A DNA stretch of 64,000 nt, from the NCBI GenBank assembly GCA_905250115.1, contig CAJNOI010000106.1, forward strand, positions 1 to 64,000. Direction: 5' to 3'. Origin of the DNA: Adineta steineri. Lineage: Eukaryota; Rotifera; Eurotatoria; Adinetida; Adinetidae. The first letter of the stretch is position 1. Each line of letters starts with the position of its first letter. Below the pieces are notes generated by a model. It was not told the DNA's origin. It saw only the letters and a program-made list of their open reading frames with translations, and did not search any database. Shown piece by piece: positions 50,417 through 62,200 of this stretch. Made by a program: the position numbers and the translations under genes.

Positions 50417-52281
50417 TTATTTAGAGTATGATAAGATAGCTTTAAATTCTTCATAAGATACTTTTCCATCATTATCGAGACAATCAGCTTCTTCAATCAT
50501 TTCTGTCACATCTTCCTAAAGACATAAATGATTAATGATTACATCGTAAATAGAATCGATTACTCACTTCAGTTACTTGTTCTCCAAGTCTTAAAAGCAT
50601 ATCATAAAGTTCATTTTTATCAATAAAACCATCTTTATTTTTATCAAAAACCTATTGAAAAAATAAAATTTTAATGGATTTTTAATTATTTCAAAAATTA
50701 ATTTACATTGAAAACTTTTAATAATTCAGTTCCACTACCACCTGTTGATTTACGTCTTTGCATCATTATAAGAAATTCATCAAAATCAACACTGCCATTA
50801 CCTAATTTAATAAGAAATAAAAATTTTTTTGTCCAAAAGAAAATAAAATATTTACCATCAATATCTACTTTTGATATCACAGATGAAATGTCTTCATGAC
50901 TTGGTGAATAACCTAGGGAATTCATTAATGAACCAATTTCAGAATTTGATATAGTTCCATCTCCATCTCTATCCAACAAAGAAAATGATTCTTCAAATAC
51001 TAAAATGAAGATATGCAGTTTTATTATAAAAAATATAGAATTTTATACCAGCAATTTGATCTTCAGAAAAACCATGAGTTTCACTTAATTCTCGTCGACT
51101 TTTACCCGTTGTTGTCTAAAGAAAAATTTCAATTGATATTTTCTATTAATTTTGTCTACATATATATGCGTATGTATATATTCAATAATTGAAAACCTAC
51201 GATAACAACAAACGTTGTTGTAGTAGTAACTGTACGTTTGACTGATGTATGATTATATGATATAGTATGTTCGTAATGTGTTGATGAAGATGTTATCGAT
51301 GTATTGGAATCATTAGAAGTCATACACGAGGATGCCGTAGTTGTGTGCATATGCTTGTTTTATATTAAACTGCTATTGCACTCAAAAGACAAACGAGTCG
51401 ATCAATATGGCTATTCTGAGATCACAAGCTGTGATAGAAAAATATAATATCTTTGTTTTCGAGTCTATAATGTCTTGTACGTGTGTTTGTGTGTGGTGAC
51501 AACGCAAATGTATAGAAAATGCTGAGAAAATAATGGCCTAATTCTTATTCTCTTACTTAACGCATCTTCGTTTTGCCTCTAACCATTAGTCAACAACTAT
51601 ATTAAGAATATATATATATATATATTAAATAATCAATTGTCAAGTTAAAAAAATTTAATTAGCATTTTTTATATATCAAATGTAATTTTTTTTGTCTTCT
51701 TCTTTTGTATTATTAAATTATGAAATAAGATAATTTGCTTATTAATATAAAAAATTGACTTCGAACAGTCTAACCTATAGGGTAAAAATAGAAAAAAAAG
51801 AAGGCATTGTGCCCTTAATGCATACCATATGTACACGATAACAAGCCTTCATCAATCTTTTTTGTCACTTCTATCATTTATCTCATTTTTTTTTCGAGTA
51901 AAATATGAGAAAAATAATTATCTTAAAATTCTAAAAACTTACGATCATCCAATCATTAAGAACTTCAAGATTTGGTGATAATTTATAAGGATCTTCTATA
52001 ACGGGTCGACGTCGTTGATCTTCTAATGTAAATGATTGGGAATGTTCAAGTACTTGATCTTCCAATATGGGTATCGATGTTGATTCATTTTGTTGTGAAC
52101 ATAATGATGATGATGATAATGATGAAGTTGGTGAGCCTAATGTAAATGTTACCGTACGTGATGATGGTGTATGAGGAAGATCATCTTGATTTATAGCAAG
52201 ATCAAGTCCTTCTCTTGTCATATTTGAATCAAATGTGAACATACTGAATAATAAAAGTTTTTCATAATAACAAATGCTCAT
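50417..52281 (-). CDS. Calmodulin-like EF-hand protein with two possible first exons
   Basis: The common exons (51115 down to 50417) encode TTTGKSRRELSETHGFSEDQ and four EF-hands. EF1 is DRDGDGTISNSE, EF2 DIDGNGSVDFDE and EF3 DKNKDGFIDKNE, all canonical. EF4 is ADCLDNDGKVSYEE, with one extra residue or no Asp at position 1, so probably not a normal calcium site. The linkers and FDEFLIMMQRR resemble troponin C and calmodulin. Two upstream coding exons both end in phase 0 with ...I before a donor: 51201-51350 (MHTTTASSCMTSNDSNTSIT) and 51943-52281 (MTREGLDLAINQDDLPHTPS, with the perfect donor GTAAGT). Either can join the exon at 51115, suggesting alternative promoters. The far exon might instead belong to another transcript, and its own start is uncertain: an acceptor-like CAG lies just before MFTFDSN. 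Confidence 0.75.
51351..51942 (-). other. Interval between the two candidate first exons of the EF-hand gene
   Basis: AT-rich, with a TA-run near 51608-51625. If the far first exon is used this is intron; if the near one is used it is promoter. No other coding sequence is seen. Confidence 0.4.
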
Positions 52282-53570
52282 TGGCAATTTTATTTAGTCT
52301 GATAATAGACTGTATCAATAACTGAAATATGATATTGACCACGTCGTTGTTAAGCAAAAACAAAAATAAGAAAGTAACAGTAATTGTATTATTGGCAATA
52401 GTGAAAATTGCTTAACGGTTGTTTTTGTTCTTGTTGATTTATATCTATTGTGTTATTCGACATATAGATATAGTAACGAACTAAACAGTATTAGAAACAG
52501 TTATACAATAAAAGAAGAAGAAAAAAAAAATGTATAAGATTTTTGTTCTTTCTTGACTTTTGTCAAGTATTTGCAAAAGAAATTACTTTTGCGATTGGTG
52601 CTTTTTCTGTCTCGCCCTTTTTCTTCTTCTCATAGATTTTATCGTTAGGTTTTTATAATATCAAATGATAAACAGAAAATCAATATGTCGTCATGTATGA
52701 CTAACTTTTGTTTTCTTCCATATACAATTATCAATGATCCAATACATGATTAACAACTAAAAACTAAAAAAAAAAGCTAAAATCTTTAGAAAAATAGAGA
52801 AGTTCCTTGATTATGACAAGAAAATGGATACAAACAAACAACGATTTTTCGAGAATATATTAGTTGACATTATTTTATGTATATACGCATATCAACAATA
52901 TTATATTGTCAGAGAACTTTTATTCAATATTCATATGTAGAAACTAGATTTTAGCCAACTAAAAAATATAGCTTGATCGCTTCATTACTCTGACTTAAAG
53001 AAATATCTTTGATATAAGATAGTTTTATCTTTCTAGCCAGATCCAATATGACAAAATATAAACAGTATAAGCTATAAGTTTGTTGTTATTAGGGTAATTA
53101 GAATAAAAATATTAGACTTAGGGCAATATCAGGTCAGATTCTAAGTAGATAGTAACAGTAATGTCAGAGTTTTTTATTAGTATTGCTAATTAATAATCTA
53201 TAATGAACATTAGCAGTAATCAAATAATAATAAAAACATTATTTCTCTTCAATGAAGATAAACTAACAAAAAACATGTTTTCTGTTCTGTTTTGAATGGA
53301 GTATGTTTGATAAAATGTCACAATGTTCTTCGGATAAAATCAATCATTTGATATAAGACAAAATATTTTTTTTTATAAATCTTCGCTCTTTTGCGACATC
53401 TGGGAATCGGGCTTTTCCCATAAAAGAACATGCACATTTCTAATCGTCTATTCCTAAGCCAGTCATTCGAGTAAACTCATCTTTTTCTTCCTTCTTCGTT
53501 CTTTTTCTTTTTTTTTGACAGACGACGGAAAGAATAAATTGTTATTATCTTTTTTTCCAAGTCTATTGTC
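52282..53570. other. Intergenic spacer between divergent EF-hand and GluN1 genes
   Basis: About 1.3 kb of AT-rich sequence with poly-T tracts. The flanking genes diverge, so promoters of both should lie here. Immediately before the GluN1 start is a T-rich tract. No exon, RNA gene or element is recognised. Confidence 0.45.
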
Positions 53571-56500
53571 ATGAATCTTTTTTGCTTTTACTTGATTTTT
53601 TCTATTCATTTTTCGGTGATTAAACTTGAAACATCTGATACATTTGATAGTTCAACAAATAAAACAATTGAGTTATTTGAATTTGATAATTTATATATAA
53701 CAATACTGGGTGCATTAACAAATAATGAACATATTACTATTCTCAATGAACATACTAATCGATTATATCGTGTATCATCACATCAAGAAATTTATCTATC
53801 ATCTCAATCATTTCTTCTTGATTCAAATCCATTATTAATAGCATTAAAATTATGTGAAATAGGAAATACTTCACATGCTAAAGCTATTATTGCTGGTGAA
53901 GGTTCTGATGGAAGTGATTTAACTTTAACTGCTATTTCATATGTATCAGATTTTTATCATATACCTGTATTAGCAATAGCATCAAGAGAAAATCTATTTT
54001 CAGATAAAGTAAAATATAGAAATAGGAAAAATAAATTTAATTGATTCGGTTTCTTTTTTTTCCTAGGCATTATATAATTATATTGTACGACTTGTACCAC
54101 CATATTTATATGAAGCTGATGCATGGTTTAGTATTATTCGTAGATTAAAATATACAAAAGTCGTATTAATCTATAGTCAAGATGAAGAAGGTCGAATGGT
54201 TGCATCGAGATTTCAAATGTTAACAGAAGATTCAGAAATTCAAGTATAATTATCTTCTTAATATAGATATATAAATGTTTAATATTAATTTTCCTAGATT
54301 GAACGAACAGAAGAATATGAAATAAATTCAAATTTTACATCTATAATATCTAATTTAACATCTGAAGATCGTTTATTATCACGCGTTTTTATTATTCATA
54401 CTAGGTTTATAATATTTCTATTTTAATATTTTAATTTCTATTTATTTTTGTAGAGTTGAAGATACTGATGATCTACTATCAGCTATTGTACGTTTACAAC
54501 ATTTAGAAAATTTTGTTTGGATTATAAATGAACGTGCATTAATGTCAAATAGTTCAGCATTATTCGATGGTCTTCTTGGTGTTAAATTACATAAATTATT
54601 TAGTGAAGAAAATCTTCTTATCGATGCAATAAAACTTCTTGTAAATGCATTTAATAATTTTATTGATGACGTAGGATTTTGGTCAGATAAAAAAACAGCT
54701 ATTAATTGTTCTACAATTGAACCATGGTCATACGGAAATGATTTTTATAGGTATATATATTAATATCATATTTTAGTTTATTATTTTTTGTTTTGTTTTG
54801 TTAGAAAATTATTGAATACAAGTCTTATGCATGGTGTTACGGGAAATATTGAATTTAATGAAGAAGGTGATCGTGTTGAATCATTATATGAAATAATTAA
54901 TATTCAAAATGGACAAACAAAAGTTGTAGGAACTTATCGAACGAATACAGTAAGTTTAACTATGAAGTATATAAATAGAGACAATATTACCAAGATGTAC
55001 CCAATCTAGGTCCAAAGTCAATGACATACATGTCTGGTATATGGGCTAATCATACGTTAAATAATATACATGTCATGTAAATCGATTGATTATCACAGAG
55101 ATCTTATCTCATTACATATAATTCGTAATTTAAGAACGTCCTTTTTTTTTTGGTTTGAAATGTATACTTTACTATTGAATATAGATCGATAATTGATAGA
55201 TTCGATTTGAATATTCTATTTTATCAAATCATAGAAAAAATCGAATGCTTGAAAGAGCCACGATACCACTTGTGTAAACATTCATTTGATTTATCATATA
55301 AATAATTGTTTGTTTTTCTAATTCTTAATATCAGAAGAGAATAAGCATTCAAGCATTAGTCTAAATCTTACTATATAAGCATATAAAGGCTAAAATGATG
55401 TAATAACTTGTTTCCTTTCGTTAATCTGTTGATTATTATTCATATAATCCACTAGGGTTTCGACATGACTTTAAGCAACTAATATAATTATATAAATATA
55501 TATATCCTCAAGGATTTCTAGATTATTGTCAAACATGTTCGATTCTGATTAAAGAATATATTCTTACACAATTATCATACAAATTTTTTCTTTTAGAGTA
55601 CATGCCATAAAAGTGTGCTATGTCGACATATCGTGAGTTAATTTGTCAAAATGTATTGTGCATGGCAAATCTCCCCATCCCTTTATTGTTGTGTATGTGA
55701 TTAGATATTTTCTTTGAATATGATTTCATTGATAATTTATCTTAGATTGATAAAACAGAATTAGTACTTGATGAACAAGATCTCGTTTGGCCTAATGGGC
55801 TTCGACGAAAACCAGATGGAATTCGAACAAGACGAAATGTTTCAGTTAGTCTCTAAACTTCTTTTCTATTTTAATATTTACAAAATTTTTAAACATAGGT
55901 TGTTACAATTCATGAAAAACCATTTACAATTGCTCGTCCTGGTAATGATTGTGATCCTGCTATTGAAGTCTTATGTCCACGAAAAAGACTAAATGGTATT
56001 TAATAAAAAAACGTTTTTTTGTACCCTTCAAATTATTTATTTAGATTCAATTAATGAAGAATATGAAAATTTTTGTTGTCGTGGTTATTGTATTGATTTA
56101 TTACAAGAATTATCAAAAAATTTAAGCTTTGTATTTACATTACATCTTGTTGCTGATAATAAATATGGATCATATGAAAAAGTAAAAAAGAAATTCTATT
56201 CTCTATTTAATTCTTTTGTTTTCGATATTTATAGGAAAAAGATGATAAACATAAACGATGGGATGGAATGATTGGTGAATTGCTTAATTATGAAGCTGAT
56301 ATGATTATAGCTCCATTAACAATTAGTCCTGAACGTGCAGAAGATATTGAATTTACTAAACCATTTAAATATCAAGGTATTACAATTCTCGTACGAAAGG
56401 TAAATTCATTTGTTAATATATAAACATTTTTGAATTCAAATCATGAATTATTTAGACTAAAAATGCATCAAATCTAGCATCATTTTTACAGCCATTTAAA

Positions 56501-58497
56501 GATTCATTATGGGCAATGGTTTTATTATCTGTACATGTTATTGCTGTTGTTTTATATTTACTTGATCGTTTTTCTCCATTTGGTCGATTTCGTTTTTCAC
56601 CTCGACAAGGAACAGGACGTAGTGGAGATGGTCCTGTCATTGAAATTAATACAGAAGAAGATTCACTTAATTTATCACGGGCACTTTGGTTTACTTGGGG
56701 AGTATTATTAAATTCAGGAATAGGAGAAGGTTTGAAGAAAATAATACTAATAAAAGAATATAATATAAGAATTTTTGTAGGAACACCACGTAGTTTTTCT
56801 GCTCGTGTTCTTGGTATGGTTTGGGCAGGTTTTGCTATGATTATGGTTGCATCTTATACTGCTAATTTAGCTGCTTTTCTTGTGCTCGATCGTCCACAAG
56901 CTGGTATATCAGGAATCAATGATGCACGAGTATGTTATACGAATTTGAATCGAATCTATTTAACTTTTTATACGATTAGTTGAGAAATCCTCAAGATGGT
57001 TTTACATATGCAACAGTCAAAGGTTCATCAGTGGATATGTATTTCAAACGACAAGTTGGTATGTAGTGAAAATAGCTTACCAATAGCTCTATTATAATTT
57101 ATTTTTCTATATAGAATTTTCCACGATGTATCGAACTATGGAATCAAAAAATTATTTAACTGCTGAAGATGCAATAGCAGAATTAGTAGCTGGGTAAATA
57201 GAATACATAATTAGAGAATTCTCATACTAGATAGGATGATATTTTGTTTTAGTACATTAAAAGCATTTATTTGGGATTCACCGAGACTTGAATATGAAGC
57301 AGCACAAAATTGTGATTTAGTTACAGCTGGAGAATTATTTGGGCGATCAAGTTATGGTATTGCATTAAGAAAAAGAGATGCATGGATTAATCCTTTATCA
57401 CATGCAATATTATCATTTCATGAAAAAGGTTTTATGGAAACACTTGATAATAAATGGATATTTTTCAAAGGGTAATATAAAAATTCTTCTATATGTATAT
57501 GATTGTATGTATTCATAATTTTAGAGCGAAACAATGTTCTGATCCATCATCATCACCAGCAACACTTGGTGTTAGTAATATGCTTGGTAACGAAAAAAAA
57601 AATGATGTTCTATTCTTCATTTTTCAAATGTTATTTATTTGATATTAGGTGTATTTTTACTTGTCGCTGGTGGAATATTTGCTGGATTTTTTCTTCTTGC
57701 TATTGAAATCGCATTTAAACGACGAAAAGAACGACGAGAAAAAGAAGTTGAATTATCTCGAAATGCACTTATTCATTGGAGAAAAAAAATCGAGGTAAAT
57801 TCATAGACTATTGTTTATTTAATGGAACTTCTTTTCTTTCTTTCCTAACGAGAAAGTTTTTCAAGAAAGATATGATTAATGTGTAATCCTTAGTGAAAAG
57901 AAAACAATGATCTGACAGAAAGGCAAAAGAATAGCCGATTAATTGACATTTGTAACCTTTACAACAGACAATAGAATACAGAAATGTCTATCAATCTCAA
58001 AAGACAGACATGGAATGCGGAGTATAGTAATTATGTAGATTTTCGCGTACATATCTACAGCTGATACATTACGATTCTACTATAAACAATCGATGTCTAT
58101 CTTTTAATATGATCATTAAAATTCGTGTGCAAATAATATGACTATGTTCTCATTGACAAGCTGTCAAATAGAGAATTTTATCTTTGACAGTAGTATTGAT
58201 TAATAATTAAAATTATTTTATTAAATCTGAATCTATTGATCTCTTATCATGAAAATTTAAAGAGATTAAGTTTTTTTGTATCATAATCCTAACAGGATAT
58301 TATTAATCTTTCTACTTTCGGATTATAAAAATGTTTTTTGTTAGAAACGTCGACAACGTTCAATCATATTTGAAACTGATAATCAACAACGACGACAAAT
58401 TGTTGATACAGATTTACATAATGAATTACCTTCACAACGATTTGGCCTTTATAAATCGTCCAATAAGACAAATAATTTAAAAGATTTGACATGTTAA
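53571..58497 (+). CDS. GRIN1: NMDA-type glutamate receptor subunit GluN1
   Basis: Starts with a signal peptide ([17 protein letters not shown]) and a divergent amino-terminal domain. The ligand domain S1 half ([51 protein letters not shown]) keeps the P, T and R that bind glycine in GluN1. Pore elements are M1 ([19 protein letters not shown]), the M2 loop [15 protein letters not shown] with the pore asparagine, and M3 with [15 protein letters not shown]. The S2 half has [19 protein letters not shown] and [12 protein letters not shown], so the S and D glycine contacts are also kept. M4 is followed by [20 protein letters not shown], the counterpart of the calmodulin-binding C0 segment, and a short tail ending LKDLTC. 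About fifteen small exons; the larger introns are about 54951-55745 and 57796-58345. It should be the obligatory glycine-binding subunit. Confidence 0.95.
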
Positions 58498-59255
58498 TAA
58501 TATAAATTTTGATTTATTTTTTCATATATTATTCCAAAATATTTTTCATCTACTCATTATTGTCGGATAGTTGTTCTTTTTTTTTTGTGTAATTTTATTT
58601 CTTAATCATATCTGAATAAAAAAGAAAAGAAAAGAATATAATGTCATTTAACCATGTGACAATCTACAATAAACAAGCAGATAGAAGACACATATTGGAA
58701 TAAATAGTAAAGAACATTTTTACTAGCTGTTGGATACAGAAAGATGAAGAATGATGATTATTGACAGCGTATCCTTCTGCTCTTTATTTCTCTCTTCTGC
58801 TTTTCATCAAGAACAAAGAAATAATATAAATCTATACGTAACGTATTACGCTAGAACTATGCAAAGGAACAATTCTCTCTATGTACGTATGCATTATCAT
58901 CATCATCATCATCGTTTGCTGGTCTATGTTCTTTATATGTGAGAGAGTATTAGTAGAACGATGCCATTCTAGTAAAACTAACCAAGAGAGAATTGTCATA
59001 ATACATCGAGATAGCACATATACATCTCTCATCAAGCAGTTGAAGGAGAACGTTGACAATGACCATGACCATGACTGATATTCGATATTGTACAAGAGAT
59101 TTTCATTTGACTTCTCTTAACTAAGCTTTATACGAATACTAGAAGTATCGAAAGAAAATATAACAGTAAGTAAATCGGATAAAAGGTAGATTATTATCAT
59201 AATACTCGGTCTTTTTTTTGTTCTATTAGGTGTTTTTCTTTCACTAAATATTTTA
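58498..59255. other. Intergenic spacer
   Basis: Poly(A)-like AATAAA words follow the GluN1 stop. A (CAT)n run is near 58893-58910. No supported gene is present; the open frames on both strands around 58.75-59.1 kb overlap the simple repeat. Confidence 0.4.
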
Positions 59256-62200
59256 ATGATAACTGAAACTCGACAAAGTCGTACACGTCTCCTTCAGTAT
59301 TATGAATGTCGAACTCGTCCTCCTCGTCGTCGACGTCATCATACATTGGATAATGCAACATTAGATAAATTCAATTTTATCTGTATACCACTACATCTCG
59401 ACGAGGTAAATTTCATTTCTCTAGGGAATTATAATGTCAATTAGCCTTGAACTATATGATATTTATATAAATAGAGAGAGAGAAAGAGAGACTTCATTTT
59501 CTAGTCAAATCTTTTCAAATCATAGGGATCAGGTCAATCGTTATCATCATCACAACAACAATCTAATGTAACTGTTACATCTTCGAGAGATATTTTATTA
59601 ACAAAACCAACAGAATTATCATCTCCGACACGTCGTGTTCGTTTTAAATTTGATAACCATGATAAAAATATAGATAATCATATTTACTCATCCGATAATG
59701 ATCAATTATCAAAGAAACATTCAGTTCATCGTGTTGAATTTCAAATTCCTATTCATCGAGGTTAATATTCAAGGAAAAAAACTATATGACATATGTTATT
59801 CTCTTTATTTAAGATATTAACCCATGGTTAAATGTTGATTGTTTATCTACACCAGCTAAAACACGTTCAATAACATCACAAAAAATTGATATAAACTATA
59901 CGAAGAAGAATACTACATATCCATACAATATGACATCATACATTGATTCTGCAATAGTACGTAAAAACCAAATAATTATATCATTCAACTAGAATGAATG
60001 TATTTGATGATAGAGTTATCTATTCAAATTCAATTAGATATAAAAGGAAATGATGATATTCTAACCTTCTGTTACTAGTTTATATATATATTTGATAGAC
60101 AATATAAGTGTATCTATGCGTGATATGATACTGTTTGATTATATAGTGATATTATTTAACACATATACAACTATAGATAAATGATTGACGTCTTGTTTAT
60201 GATCAAAAATACTATTCTTTCGCTATCATTGCTTCAATATAATTAACGATGTTGTTAAGAACAATTTTTTGGAGAGTATCCTGTAGTGTGTCTATGTAAT
60301 TGATTTTCATTGAGTAGAAAAGAAAAATGCTAGATGCATTCAAAGAAAAAAAAAGACACAATGAACGTGATGTTAACCGGAATGGTTTTTTTCTTTTCCT
60401 CGTTCGTTCTGATACTGTGTCGTTCGTTTTTTTGCTTGTTTGATTTGTATGAAAGCATGAGCATAGCCATAGAACCTTTCTATCAACGATCGGTTCTTCT
60501 CCAATTCTTCTTTTCACATCGTCTCTCCTACTTATTTTTCATAGTCGTGTCGGTGCATCATCACACTCGACGGCAAGACGAGAAGGTCTATCTACAAAGC
60601 AAAAAAACAACAACATCGAGTGTGGACGTTCTTTACTCGTCTTCTCTTTTTTTTGCTTTCTTTTTCCTCGGTATTAATAATAGTGGCCTATCAACATTTT
60701 TTTAACGTTGTTATTGTATATATAAATATGCATGCCTGACAAATAAAAAAAGAACAAGCCAAAGATTATGTTTTTTTTTGCCACCGAACGATTATCAATT
60801 TGATCAAAGCATAAAGATTGTTGACATTTTCATTATTATCATTGATCTATTACATCAAATATGAATATCCTGACAGGATGATCATATCCTTAAATGAATC
60901 TGTTTGATTAATGTATATCTATTGATGATGGATGATAAATCAAAGAAAATAACACAACATAATGCCGTTTGTCGCTGTCAGCAGGTAGTAGACGAAATCT
61001 CATAAGTTAAATAATATTTTCATGTTATGTTTTTCTTCAATAAATATAAACGTCGTATATGCGCATATATAAGACTTTTTTGATGAATTCTTTTTTCGTC
61101 GATTATACAGTTTTTTTGTCTTGTTTATTTACTTTATGCTGTGACAAGTATTGAAAAGAAAAGGATTTCTTCTTTTTCTCTTTACTTTCATATTTTTTAA
61201 AACAAAACCTTGAGTGTTGCCATTACCATTTGCTTAGTATATATATATAAGTTCAGCGTATGCAGTCTATTCAAGCATCACATCAGGTATTTTTCTTATT
61301 ATTCAGATATGTAAATGTATTAGTTCTTTTCATAGCGAAAAGAAATAATATATATATACATATATGCGCACTTTCAACATCTTGAACAAATTACTCTTTA
61401 TTCTAAAATTTTTTGAATGTTATTAGTTAATATCAAATAACATTTATCCGAAATAATATACCTATTTCTCAGTCATCACATAAACTAATGTATGTGCATG
61501 ATATGCCATTGCAGCCGTTCTTTCTTTTTCTTTTTTTTGACATACAAACACACCCTTTACAATAATAACAATACTGTTATTACTTTCACCTACATCCTGT
61601 ATTATTGTATAAGAATTATCAATAGATAGACAAGAACATATGTTCAGTCATCAAATGGTAAGGACAAAACGATGCAGGAGGACGTTTAAAATATCAATAT
61701 GATATATCACATTATATGGAGACAAAAATTTTCTATTAATTTCGAATAAACATAAACTAATTAATCGATTCTATTTTTTTTTCGTCTAGCCACCAACTGA
61801 CGATTCTGACAAGACTCGAACACAATGGTATAAAGAAATGTATTGTCAGATTCATAAATCACCAGAACATAAGAAAGGTATTTATATTTTTTTATATAAA
61901 AATTTCAATATAGTTAGAAAGATTAGTAAAAATTCTAAAACATAAATTTAGATGTAATTCTTGTAAAATTACCATTTACACCTTCTCGCTATCGAGAATA
62001 TAATCAGCAAAAAGGTTTGTTTATAAACTATTCTTCAAATTTTCTACATCAATGGGCATGTCACTTCCCATTTATAACTCTCTGCTTCTATATTTATTTA
62101 TAATAAGTTATAAGTATGTGGAATAAATTTTATCAACATACTCATAATAGCTTTCAATATATCCTCATATTAGTTTATATATATATATAATAAATTTCAA

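Noticed and set aside
60212-60705. Overlapping open frames on both strands in the SORBS-like intron
   Set aside because: Low-complexity T-rich and poly-A-rich translations on both strands, lying inside an intron with phase-matched exons either side.
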